Source: Phalacrocorax aristotelis (lineage: Eukaryota; Chordata; Aves; Suliformes; Phalacrocoracidae). From it: 64,000 nucleotides of DNA. This document shows, piece after piece, positions 1-13,400 of this stretch (the first letter of the stretch is position 1; every line of letters starts with the position of its first letter). The DNA lies in assembly GCF_949628215.1 (NCBI RefSeq), contig NC_134277.1, positions 53,268,918 through 53,332,917 of the forward strand, given 5' to 3'. The notes beneath the pieces are model-generated. The model did no database searches. It had not been told where the DNA came from and was given only the letters and a program-made list of their open reading frames with translations. The translations under genes were made by a program, and so were the position numbers.

Positions 1-3000
1 GCAGTCGCATTCAGGGAACCAATGTGCTCGCACTCAGATATGACCTGCTTCTCCAAAATAGATCTCCGTTACCCTCACAGAGGCATCGCCATCCGCTTTC
101 AGTTTGCCAGGTGTGGGGGAACATGGGGACGGGTGATTCGATGCTTGCAGGTAGTGAGACTGAAGGCAAAGGCTGGGGAATGAGCCTGGGGGATGCACAG
201 CCAGAGCCAAGCTGTGTGAGAGAGGGTCCTCAGTGAGGAGCCCAAACCTCACTGCCTGTGTTACTTCCCCTACCCATGCCATCAGATTAAACCCATCCTG
301 ACTGGCTCCCAGCAGTTACCAGTACCTGGCTGCCTGTGCAGAGTTAGCTGATGAAGGGCTGGTCCATTCCTTAGGTGGCTCATCACCACAAGCGTCGGGA
401 AAAGAACAAGATATTTGTCTTTGGCTCCTATTCATATCAGTACAAACTTAAGAAATAGCTAGGGACTGTCTTATTTGTTAATTTTTCTCCATTAAAAAAA
501 AAAAAAAAGACAGAAATCCTGTAGACCTCTCGGGCACAAGCACCATCCTTGCCAGCTTCTAGGCAACAGTTACCACACTGGTAGTTTCCCAGAATCAAGT
601 ACATTAAAATTTACACTGAAATGCTGCTAGTGCTGGATCCAACCCTTCCTCTTCTGCTTTCCACCATCAAAAGCTACCCACATTAAACTTCTTAAGACTG
701 ATGTGTGCAATCTATGAGAAGCCTCTGCTATTACACAACCTATATTCATCAGGCTGCCTGTGACAAGGCCACTGTCCCCCAGGTGACACTGGTGTCTGGC
801 CTGCAAGAACTAACATTTTCCTTACCATGCCTACGAGCTTCGTACAACACATTGCACACTGTAAGAGCACCTTCCCTGTAAAAGCTACTGCAACAGGTCT
901 TCAGTAATAAAAATGTTTTCTTCTGCATTTTCCTGAGCCCTGATCCAGCACAGCACTTGAGCACAAGGTTAGCCTTTAAGGATGCCTGTGATCACACCGA
1001 AACCAAGACGACTGCAGTGGCCTCCCTACAGACAGGGACTCTGGGTTTCCAAAGGTCCCTAGTCAGATTTCTTAGAAATAAATATTTCTTGAAGCCCACC
1101 TTGACATCAAAACAAAGCCTTACATATTTTGACTAATACGACTCAGGTCAGTGGACGTGCTCAAGTGCTTCAGCACCCCAAGACCTTATTCAGTGCACAA
1201 ATTACATACAGATTAACAAACCCAGTTCTTTTCCCACATCCCAAAGATCTGATGAGACTAGCAATAGGTAGCTCTGGTGGGTGCAACCACATTAAACTGA
1301 ACTACTCATTATCCCACGAGCTCATGTGTCTGTAGGGATTCTTAAAACTCTGATGAACAAATTTCTTGTCTCCAGTGATGGCATCCAACCAAGCTAAAAC
1401 TGGGAAAAGGGTTTCAGGAAGCATCTTTCACTCAACTGACATATCTTTACAAAACACGATTGACAGAAGACCAGTGGGGTTTTATGGAAAAGCCATTTAC
1501 CATTACCTGGGCTGTGGGAAAATATTTGTCAGCATATCACGATTACAAGGGCTAATGATGAAACTAGTTGCTTAGAAAATTACTTCACAAAATGAAATAA
1601 AGGCATTTGTTTCATCTTGGTGAGCATAAACTGCCTCTTGAACGAACAATCTTCTATTTTGTTTACTTCTTTCTGGCTAATGAATGACCAAATAGGTTTG
1701 TTTTTCAGTAAGTAGCCAACAGCTGTAAACATCATGGTCCCTTGAACCAAATCTTTGCTCTCTGTATTTCAGCCCAGAAATCAATGAGGAACATAAGGCT
1801 GCCACTGCTTTTCTTGCAGGCAGCTGCAAATCCTTTAGAAAATAGGTTTATCACACAGATATTCTTGGTTTCTCTCCTCTCAAAAGCTGCCTTATACTCC
1901 AGTGGTATGAGTATCTGCATAACAGATCTGTTATGTTGCCTACAGCTCAGTTCTGTATACAAAGGTGGTCTGTAACATACACACGCATCTGCTAAAACAC
2001 AGCATGCACTGAAGTAGATGAAGAGGAAGAAAATGCACAGAGAAACAGCTATAACATCGACAAATTTTTAGGTGCAGGTGGGACCCAGATTGCACATAAG
2101 TGTTGAGAGCCCTCTTGCCTTGTCCCTGCTGGCAGGGAGTGGGAAAGGGTGATGACAGACACTGTTAAAAAACCTGTGCTGGGGCCACAGATGTGACCAT
2201 TGATGCCTTTTTCAAATGCAGTGTTGCAACGTTGGCCTGTTCCTGGAATTACCAGGAAATCCCTCTTCTCCTCTAACAATTTTACAGCTCCCACAGGTGT
2301 CATCATATAAACATAGATGCCCCGTCATCAACAGAAATATTTATCTGCTCCGGTAAGCCCTGGATGAAGGTCAAGGAAAGCCAACTTGGATGGCAGAGAT
2401 GTTTCGGGTGGGCTGGCAGGTCAGGAAGTGCACTTGGACTTCTGCTGACAGATTTTGGCTGAGCTAGCAGGTGCTAGAAACTTAAGCTGAGGAGGCGGCA
2501 GTGGCAGGCAAGAGTGTTTACTGCTAAGAAACAAAATACAACAGGGTAGGTAGGCCCAAACACATAAAAACCCCAATCCTCTTTAGCTTTCATTGAAAGC
2601 TTCATTGAGAGCAAAGAGAAATTTTAATTAAGAAACCCCTACCGCCCAGTCAGAATTTGCATTGGTGTTACTAGCACAGAAGAGCGGCCACATTTCTCCC
2701 ACTCAACCCAGCTTGTAGTACTTCTATACACGACTTAGGAGTATTACTATGTCAGACTTTTGGGTTGGGACCATCCAAACCCAAGAAACCCAAAGGAAGT
2801 ATCTTTGATGATCTGGACACTGATGTGAGACATGCTGCCTGAGATCTGTGCTGCCTCCCTGGCTGACAGGCAGCATTCCGACAGCAGAGGCTTGGTCTCT
2901 ATGGCCACTCTGGGAAGGCATCAGCTCCTGCTCATCACCCCTGTGCTTCTGGCCTTCCTGCTTGCAGAGCACCACTTGAAAATGTGCCCTTACTCCCACC

Positions 3001-6000
3001 CTAGAAAGAGCTGGGCATTTACTATTGCCTTTTGGTTTTTTGCTGAGGAGATTAGGATGTTTTTATATTGCAAAAACATCTCATGGTGTAAAAACATCTC
3101 ATGGTTTCAGGCAAAAGATGGGCTGCCTCACGACTTTGAACACTAGGACCTGGGAAGACATTGAAGGCAAAGAAGCAGCTGGCAGCTAACTGAGAAATCA
3201 GGCTGCCTTTTTCCCCTTCTCCCCTCCCACTCTTTCCCTGCACCAGATGTCAACCGGGACATGCTGAAATGCCTGCCATCCTCCCAACTCCCTGCCTGCC
3301 GGCTTACAGCACAGCACACCATGCAGCAAGCCTTTCACCAGCTTCCCAGCACTACCTGCCAGCCAGTCCTCTCCGGCAGAGCCAGCCACCCAGTGCATTC
3401 TGAAAAGGCATCTGTACTCATACCGCTCCATCTTCCTCCTCCCCCCTCTTTAATGTGACTGTTTGCTATATATTGCAAAGGTGCTTTTCTGACATGGATA
3501 GCAGATATACAAAAAGTGCATTAAAAACATGCTAAATGAAAATCAAGGCAGGGAGGAATAGTCCCAGAGGAGCTATGGCAGCAGGGGAATATTGATAATT
3601 CCTGATTAAATAAAGCCCAGTAAAACTCTGCCTTCCTTTCAAATAGGCATGGTTTTCCCTTTTCTCCTCCCTGCTCTAAACATTGCATTGTTGCATTGGT
3701 TTGCTACAATAGAAATGCCATGTTGAAGGACACCTTCAGACCATCCCTGTCCCACATGAAAGCAGGCATGTTCAACAACAGCACAGGCCAACCCCACTAC
3801 CATGAAAGCCTGATGTTTAATGGGAAGATTTTGGCCATACAGCAAGCTCTCCATGTTCTTTCAGACACAGAGATCCTCAGCAGCGGTTCTGTGCAGAGCC
3901 CGTTCAGCCCCACCAGCCATGCCGCATCCAGGGCTGAGCTCTTGCCACACTGCATGAAGACAAGCAGCTAAGCCCACCAGCCTCAAGCACCCCCATGACA
4001 ACGGGGCCACATGTTCCTCACCACTCTAAGACTGGAAAGGCTCGAATGACTTTCTGTGATGAACAGATATGCCCACAGTGATAGTGATTTTAAAACAGTG
4101 GGATTTTTCAAAACTGTTAGGCATTGGCCTAATACCATGTCCAGGAAGGTCAGCTGCAGCTTTACACCTGACTGTGGTGGGTACAAAGACTTTGTGCTTT
4201 CCAAACTCAAATAAAGAGTTTAGAAACATGCTACCCTCCCTCCCAGGCAGTGAGAAGTTAAACTGCTGAAGCCCTCCAGGACCAAATCCTCGACTGAAAC
4301 TTTGGCCTGTGAACCAGCCCAAACCCAGTACTGGAAATACCAGCAAGGGAAAAGCTGAGTTTGGCAGACACTGTATATGGTCTGTGGCCGAGGAACTTTA
4401 GTTGCTTTGTCCTTTTGTCTTAAGGGAATAAACCAGACTTTGTGCACTGTTCTGAAGAGACAAGGGAAGAACACAACCCGAGCATGCTGGTGTTTTGCCC
4501 ACAGGGACTGCAAAAGCCCTAAAAGTCAGAGCAGGGGGAAAGAGTCCATATCTGAGCTAACCCGAGATGGGAGTTATGCTAACGAGTCTCTCAGCATTTT
4601 GTCTAGGCTTCCTGCTCGCTCTGAATTAAATTTGAAGTCTGAGCCTGGATTGCAACACAGGCTGGGTAAAAAATAAATAGCTTCCCCATTGGATGTCAGA
4701 CAATGGCGGAATTGCACAGAAGAGTCCAGTGCTTTCTCTCCAGGTAACATCACTGCTGCCTAAAAACGAAGCTTCCCCACACTCCAGAAACAATTTTCAG
4801 AGTTATGTGCTGCCACCTGAGCAATCTTCACCTCCAGCTTCTTCAGTCTTTCTCGTCACACGGTTTTATCTACACATCAGCATTTCTGCCACCCTGTACC
4901 AGAAGCCCAGTGGCTCTGCTCTATGCTGCAGCCTCTGCTGCAATGACTTCCCACCAGCACTTCATCAGGACTGCATTACTGAAGGGCACCTCCTGAATAT
5001 ATAGGGGCTGAATTTAGCCTAGGAGACTAAGGCAGTGCTTTAATCATTCTTGTTAGAGACTGTTTTTAGTCATGATTATTAAAGATTACAATCTGTGAAG
5101 AGAAAAAAAGATCATAGTTTTGAGCTGGAACAACATTCAGGAGGAACATCTCTCCATCAGCTACAGAGGTGTCCCACATGCCTGAAGGCAGCCTGCGATG
5201 AAAACATTTGCCCAGGTAATGTTTGCACAAGATGAGCAACAGGTAGATTCACTCACATATATAAGGTGTCATGATCCGACAGCCACAAAACACATCAGGG
5301 CCATCACGCTGAAGAAGCATCGTATACTGTTCACTACCAAGAAATAAAAATCCCCCATGAGGAAAAAAACAAGAAAGGGAAGGAGAAGGCCCATCTGGGT
5401 TTTGCTATTCTGCTCTGAAAGATGTAGCACAGCCTTGCTCCTAGGGTTGCTTTTCCCCACCAGCAGCACCTCAAGGGCTTCACAAGGTGGCATCTCCTGC
5501 CCAACACGAGCCCAGTTCCCACCTTGCAGGGACATGGTGCATGAACAGAAAAGCCCTTCATTGCCCAGCTCTTCCTTTTGCCAAGAGCAAGTCGTCACAT
5601 AGGAGAGTCACTCTGAGCAAGGACGTAAGATTAAATGGGTTACATCCAATTCCCGCCACCTACACCCCTCCATGCAGCAGCTGATGGAGAACGAGGAGAA
5701 AAGGGGAGAAGCAGAGGGGCTGTGGGGGCTCTGAAGGGAGGTTTGCACTGGTTACCATGCCTGCTGCCAGCTACCTTTGCTAACTACCACAGCTTGACCT
5801 TCGCCTTCCAGAGAGCAGTGATTGAATGTGATGCCATTTTGGGGGGCGCCCAGCAAAAACTCTGCAAAAAGATCAAAGCTTCAGGGGGCGCTTAATATTT
5901 TCAGAAAGCCTCCAGATGGATGCCCAAATGGAAAACTGCAGCATTTTCCCTTTTCTTACTTCCATCCTCCCTCCTGGCTACCCAGCAAGATCAGGCGGGG

Positions 6001-9000
6001 AGCAGATGCAGAGAAAAATGAAAAACACACATAAAAATAGCTGCAGCGACCATTTTGCAATGCAGAAAGCACAGCTATGTGAAGAATACATTTCAATGCC
6101 AGCAAAGAAATTCAGACAATTCTGTTAATTAAGAAGCATCAATACCCTGCCCCACTCTCCCACTCCCATGACAGGCAACAGCTGCTCTTGCTTTAGAGCA
6201 GCAGCCAGCAGAGGGGCCCCTCAGGCAGAGCTGAGGATGGAGACATGGGAGAGATAAGTTTAGCGACCCCTGAGCACCAGCATTCCTGTCTGCTTCTGCT
6301 TCCCCAGCTGTGAAACGCGCCTCTCTTTCGCAGGATCTCCAAGCTCTGCTCCTGCAGAGCTACACGCAGCTAGTAACTGTGGAGGATAATCATAGTAGCA
6401 GTGATAATATAGGTGCGTCTTCCTTGCAAGGGTCTGGTGTGCTCCTAACTTATTGCTCAGGCGGAGTAGCACATGGTTTTTGAAATAAAGTGTCCTGAAA
6501 CACAGGCTCACTAAACCTTGCGGTAACACAGGCATCTGGCTTCTCTCGCAGCTTTATTCAGCTTGGAAGAGCCTTTGCTCCCCCATATCACATTTGCAGA
6601 TCCAGTATCTCACCGCTTCTGATCCAGTCCTTCGGGAAGCATGAGCTGTCTGAGCTCTGCCAAGTGTGCTCAGAAAAAAACCCTCCTGCAGTCAGAGCCA
6701 GCAGCCATTCTTTTCAGTTCTGGCTGTCCCTGCACTTTTGGTCATGCCAGTCATGCACCACCTTCTGCAGGGCTGAACTTTCCCCCCATAAATGCTAAAT
6801 AATGCCCTGGGCCAGTCACTAAATGGCAATTTATCTCCAGAACAGCTCATTCGTCATCTGCAGCTGACCACTGACTCTGCTTCAGACCAAGGGCAACAAT
6901 GTCCTGGGTTACTGCAAGAGTATCAGTCCTCTGTTTGCTATAGGGAACCTCAAGCATAGATATGTATGAGGTAGGAAGCACAAGCACATTCCTTGAGAGG
7001 CACTGGGTCCCAGTGATGGCCTGAGCAACAACCTCCCTGCCTCAGCCACTGATGAGGAACAGGCCCCAACATCCAGAGGCTTTGGTCCTGGAGACAGGAG
7101 ACAGCACAGTCTTGCTCTTGCTGCTTTCTGTGGGCACCAGGCCCCCAGATGTATCACTACATTCCCCACCCCCGCCCCCCAAATCATGTGAGTTTTCCCT
7201 CTCTGAAGCAGCACTTTGGGGATCCACTCCCTTTCCTGCTCTGCTGAAATAGCAAACCACGCAGCATGGCGCTGCCTGGGCACCAGCAGCTCTGCTTGTG
7301 AAGGGGTGTTGCAATACTTGTTTGGGAAATGTCTGATTCCTTTTCCCAAACCACATAGTATCTTGGTTTTGGCGTATGATTGATTATACACAAGAAAATT
7401 TGAAGGACTGGATGGCAGCTCATTCCACCACCACTGCTGCAGAGAAGGTTGCAAGGGGGACAGGTGGGAGCAAAAGTAGCAATTTGCCCTCAGCCAAGCA
7501 AGCCTGGTGGTGCTTGCTAGTAAAGCCCATGTGAGCAAGCCAGGCTCAGGCTCCCCAAGAGCCCTGACAACACATCGCCCCAGACACTGCCCCTGCCAGG
7601 ACTGTCTGTGGCGTGGTGTGTGCGTGTCCCTGCCTGCGGCTGGAGGTGGACCGATGCAACCCAGCTCCCTCCCTCGCTCTTTTCCTAGAAGGGTTTCTAG
7701 AAGCCCCCAAATTGGGTTTTGACTGGAACGATCCAGGGCATGATGTGAAAGAGTCAACAAACGAGAGTGAAAGGAGTAAACAAGATTTGTCAAGGCAAAG
7801 CCAAGGCAGGAAGACCAGGGCAAAGGGCTCTGTGGGACTCAGGATGGGGAAAAGAGGAGGGAATAAAGAGCGAGCCTCGGATCGGACAATAAAATGGTAA
7901 ATGACACATAAAGGACAAGTGAGAAGAACACCTAGCCTGTTGCTGCTAATCCAGCCACAGTTTTAAAGCAGGACCATGAGCCACCAGCCCCATCAGGGCT
8001 GGAACAGAAACACCAGCTTACCACATGCAAGAGCAGAACATCCTTTTTTTGAGTCAGCCAAGGGCTCCTATTTGTGGCATGTGGGAGGCTGGAGGTCTGG
8101 AGTCAGATGCTGCAGGTACATGTCTGGAACAGAGGCTGCAGGAAGGCTGCCTGGCTGGACTGCTTACATGCATGGAGGGATGTTGTGGGGCAGTGGGGCC
8201 CTCCTGCCAGGTCAGGGCTCACAAATACACCACTGGGCAATGTGCCAGGCTGGGGTTTCAGTCTTGCTAGAAAAAAAAAAAAAAAACACGGGACTTTTTT
8301 CTGGGGATTTTAATGAGGTGAGCATTAACGTTGTTTCCTTCTTGCCCCAGCAAGATACTGTGCAGCCTGAGCTCCCACCCAGCCAGTGGCCTGGGCTACT
8401 TCCACAGTCCCAAGTCACACTGCAGGCTCTGACCCTGTAAGCCAGTGGCACAAGGAGCTCTGTGTGCTCCCCAATGTTGTGGCGGTGCCATGAGAGCCAG
8501 CAACACCTCCCAGATTCTTCTTTCCCTATCAGAGGCATCTCGAGGCACTTCCAGAGAACAAGAGAGGCCATGCAGCTTCTGCCATGTTTTAGCATGGGAA
8601 ACCTAAAAACACATGGGGCACAGCACCAAGCCCCAAAGAGACACCTGCAGAGATGCTGCCACCGCGCTGCTTCAGGAACTCAAAAGGAGCCAAACTGCAA
8701 GCAAAAAGTGTCGGCCAGCTGGTAGGGTTTTACAGGCTTTGGCTTTGTTTCTCCCCCACCCTGCATCACAGGTTTTGGGTCCCCAAGCCGGACAGCAGAG
8801 AAGTGCTACCTAACATGGTGGAAAGCAGAAATCTGGGCTTGCCCCAGCAAAAAGCAAGAGGCCTGACTCCATGTTTCACACAGCCCAGGCTGCTGCAGTG
8901 CTCGCTGTTTCAGCAGGCAGGAGATAAACATGTGCATATTTATACATGTGAAAGCATAAGCATTTGAGAAAGCAGCCACTGCAGGGAAATGAAACCTGAG

Positions 9001-10361
9001 AGATGCACTGAAGGTATTTTTGGGAAGCCTAACATCCCCTTGGCATGCAAATCAGCTGAGCAGCCCAGCAATGCTCAGGACAGCCAGTCTTTCACTTTTC
9101 AACTGCAATAACACCCAAATCAGTCTCTGCAGTGGGGCTGTGATGCACAGGGGCTGCCAACCTGGTGAACGCATCTTTCACCAGCCACCAAGGTATTGCA
9201 CCATCAAAGCTGCAGGGCTCAGCACCCAGCACAGCCTTCTAGCTTCTAGCTTCAGGTGGTTCCCTCTTTTATTTTAAGCCTAGAAGTCGTCATCATCAGG
9301 GCTCAGCTACTTATAAACAACAAACAGGAGTCTTGCCTGCATGTTTTGAGAGACGCTGTTGAGCTGAGGCAGCTGTTTTGGGGGCAAAGCAGCAGGCCAC
9401 TTCACCATTCCTAAAGCTGCCTGACCTCTAGGAAGTAGTAATAGTGCTCAGTGAGATTAGCAATAATTTACACATCTATAAATAGTGAACAACTCTGTGC
9501 TAGCTAATGCTATTTCCATCTCACAGATGTTTCACCTGGTTCCTCACACTAGGTCTCAGAAGAAGCCCCATCCTGGGTATCCCTACACACTTGGCAGAGT
9601 TTTTATTTCTGGCCTGGAGGATGGGATGAAAGAGATTTCCTCCAGATTTTACAGACTGTTGGGTGAGACAAGGAGGGTGAAAAGACCCAGAGGAAATCAG
9701 CCTTGGCCTGGGAACAGGGAGAGGGGTGCTCCAGTCCCAGCCTGTCCCAACTGCAAGCACCTGACAGTGCTGTCTGTTGCATCCTCCAAAGCAGCTTTGT
9801 TTAGAATAAAAACAACTTTTACAGGGCCTCTGGGGACAGGTCACCATGCAGCCTTGCCCCTCCCTGGGACCACAGGATCAGGCTCTCCTTTTGCCCCACT
9901 ACCACAGGGGGAGTACGGACGCACACCTGCACCTGAGCGACAGGCAGGCCAGGGAGACCAGCCTTGATTTTAAAGGTTGCCCCAGAAATCAGGAGAGATA
10001 CAGGGTTCATTGACTCATTAAGCAAACAGGGTGAAGCTAAGCTCATCTCACATCACCCACGGGTGGCCAATACCCAGGCGGATACAAGATCAGAGAGGCC
10101 AACTGCTGTTCTCCAACCCCACAGCTATTCTGGTTTGGACAAATGACCCCTCCGAGGGACATGGCTGTAAATTGCTTAAATAATTGCAAAGTTCAGACAA
10201 CTGTAAAGAACTTGTCTTGCCAAAAATATTACAAAACACCAGCATTTTCTGAAAAACAAGTCTGCACAGCTCACTTGTGAGAAAGGTGGGAAGAAGCCAG
10301 AAGCTGGCAAGCAGGGCAGATGAGGAAAGACTCTGATTCTTGCCCAGACAAGATTTTTTGA
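1..10361. other. intergenic, GC-richer, no gene recognised
   Basis: Many short open frames occur on both strands, but none has a recognisable domain, consistent splice structure or protein-like composition. Low-complexity features are a poly-A run (494-508), an 18-bp tandem pair (3071-3106) and a second poly-A run (8272-8286). By mammalian gene order the neighbour downstream of septin-7 is EEPD1; I looked for its helix-hairpin-helix exon and did not find it. Confidence 0.6.
3071..3106 (+). repeat. 18-bp tandem duplication
   Basis: Two adjacent copies of an 18-base unit containing AAAAACATCTCATGGT, differing at the first and last base. Confidence 0.8.
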
Positions 10362-10366
10362 TTTTT

Positions 10367-10397
<31 letters not shown>

Positions 10398-10408
10398 GGC
10401 CGGGGGGG
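10362..10408 (+). repeat. T15-G23-CC-G7 homopolymer block
   Basis: Fifteen T (10362-10376) run directly into 23 G (10377-10399), then CC and seven more G. It is capable of G-quadruplex formation on the plus strand. Exact run lengths are the least reliable bases in any assembly. Confidence 0.9.
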
Positions 10409-13400
10409 CTTATTTTTCTATTATTACTCCTAAGAAAAGATGCAATGTCATCTGGAGCCCTGCACTTGTTTGTAGGGAGAGGGAGAGCAGAGGCTGCCTG
10501 GGCACAGCTGGAGAGACAATGCTCTGGGGCAGCTTGTTTCATCACCCACTCGGTCAGGAGGTGACTCACCTCCACATGGGGGCTTTTGAAGTTCTTTGCC
10601 CTCAAATCAGTAGCAACTTCCCACATGATAATCCCAAACAGCTTCAAGGAAAGGGAGTAACCTGGCCAGCATCTCCCACCAAAACAGCTCCCATGTGTCC
10701 CTGTCCCCAGTGAGCAAGGGAGGCACATAAGCACCGCCTACTGCAGCAGTGAGCTTTGCCATTGCAACGTTTGAATAAGAGACAAACCACTGCTCCCTTT
10801 TCCCTCCTTGAAGGCCGGGCAAAAGGGGGGGATTTTCACTCTGCGCAATACCAGAAGCATCTGGTAGTTGCTGCTATTCCAAAAGCAGCTTAAAGCCATC
10901 ACCCAAAACCAGCACCTAGGAGCCTAGCGAACGAAGGTTTCAATAGCAGAGGGGACATGGCCATCCACACCAACACAACTCCTTGTCTCCAAAGGCTCAG
11001 ACTGTTAAGAGGATATATTGAACTGGACACTGCAAGAATACCCTGTGATTTACACAGGTGTTGTGCGGTTCATGGCATGAAGACACAGCCATGTCTTTCC
11101 CATACAATCTGTCCAGAAATAAGAGACAAAGAGCACAGATGAAAGCATGAAAGCACTAGTGCAGACTGTCTTTCATCAAAATCCCATCTGGGACCCTTCA
11201 CCCACACTTTGTCACTCAAACCACTATGACAGAAGTTGTTCTTTTCCTGGTTTACTACAGGGGGAGGAAAGAAAGAAGCCTCCAGAGGACAGAAAGCCAC
11301 CAGGAGTTTGCACAGCCACATGAACCTGTTGAGCCCAGTCATTGGAGCAGATGGACCGGTGGCTTCCCAAGTTCAGCCGCACAGAAATATGCACCCAGGT
11401 GCACAGCTTCTCCCACACCCCTCACTCAGGAGCACTGCCAAACCCTCTTCAAACACTCCTCCAGCCATGCTACATTCCTACAGGTGGTTTGATGCAAGAA
11501 ATCATCTCTCATCCATCCTCAAAGGCTGTTTTCTGAACAATTGTTTTCAGCCCCTCTCACAGGCAGAAAATTGTTAATCTTCACATCTGTCTGAAATGCT
11601 TTCCTGGCAAACCACAAAGCGTCCCATCACACCCTCCATCCCACCCTCCGATGGCTGCCCAGACAAACCCTCTTGCTCCCCATGGGCCAGGCAGGGAGCT
11701 GCATGCCAGCTACCCCACAGTGGTAGGATTTAAATCTTTAGACCTCACTTCTTCATTTTACCACCAAGCCCCATAATCTGCTTGTGTTTTGGTTTCCATT
11801 GCAGGGATGGCAACCCTCAAACATATTTAGGAGATAAAACATGCTACATAAGGAGTTTTAACACACCAGCTTAGGTCCTAAGACTTTCACAAAGAAGCAG
11901 TTAAAGCAGGAACATAAACATCTAAATTTTTAGGTTTAGCCTATAAGAAATACACATAAGAAGTAACATTTTTTGGTTTAAAACCTTCATTTTCTCCCCT
12001 ACCCCCACTTGTTGCAGCATTACTTACTTGCTATCTCTGCTCTCAGATACTGAAATACCTCTTCTGAGGCCCCCAGTACAACAGCATGCTGACCAGACTA
12101 GAAACTTTCCCCAGCACTAAAAAAAAACTCTAGCTCTTCCCCCCCCCACCCTTAGCTGGGAGAAGGCCTTTAGGTCCCTGTATAACCTGACCCCACAACT
12201 AGCAGCTGCTGAGGATTAAGTCTCAGCTGATCAGGGTTAACAGTAATTCACGATTACAACCTCAGAAAAATGCTGGTATCTTTGCCCTGCTAGGGAATGC
12301 CCTAAGCCAGAAAGCAGCAGAGGACTACTGTAGTCACTACAGGGTGGTGGGATAAGGATGGGGTTTCTTCTTGCAACTCTGCCTGCCTCCTCTGCAGCAC
12401 CTGGAGCAAAGACCAGCAGGAGGCAAGGTGAACCTACACTACCTGATCAGTAAAATTAGGTAGATGCAATGGCAAATCATAACTGGCACTATGCAGAGGT
12501 ATCTGCACGCTGGGCTAGGAGCATGGCTGCTGTGCTACCCTCCTTGCCCTACCTGCATGCAGTGGCTGCCCTGAGCTCCCTGCCTGCACCAGTCAGGCCC
12601 GTGGGCAGCTACAGGGCAGCCATGGTTATGTATCCAGAGCAGCCTCTGATGTCCCTTCTGAGGGGTTTGTGCCCTCTGGCTCTGAGGGGGAGCTTGAATG
12701 CCCTGTCATGCCAGGGATGGGTATATGGGGGTTTTCTGATGGGGTAAGGCTCCCCCAGAAAGAGAACAGAGAGGGGAAGCAGGGGGAGGGGGGGCTAGCA
12801 GAGAGGGAAGGTAAGGCTTGCTATTGCCTGCCAGAGGAGGGAAAGCAGGAACACCATCCTGCCATGGGACAGAGTGGGACACTCCCTGGTGTGCTTCCTT
12901 CCTGCTGTCACATCTTGAAGGCTTTGCAGAGCCCCTGCCCCACTCAGACTGGGAAAGGTGATGGCTTGGGAATGCCACCCCTTTACCGCTGCTGAGCAAG
13001 TGGGCTAATTAAACAGCCTGTGCTGTTAAATGATAATGAAGATACACAATCTGGAGCAGTGTGATAGCCTCCCAGCAGGGCCCGACACATCAGAAAACTG
13101 TGATTGCTTTTCCACTTATGCCCAGAGAGAGCATCCTCACAGAGCATTCCCTGCTGCTGCCTGCCACCTGTAACTGAGGGCCAGCGCACAAGCAGCTCCT
13201 GCTGCCAGTGCTTGCCTTGGTTCGCTGTCCCTCGTGAGTAGGCAGGGCTGGAGATCTGGGGACATTTAGAGTTTTGAGAGGCTGATTTGAGGAAAGCCTT
13301 GATCAGCCTCACTGGGGATTAAGACCTTCGGGCTAAGCATGGGCACCCAGAAGACCAAAGCATCCCACATGAGTAGCCACGCCAGAGCCCCTAATCCCAC

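Noticed and set aside
8272..8286. Poly-A run as the tail of a processed pseudogene
   Set aside because: No upstream sequence reads as a known coding region and no target-site duplication was visible.
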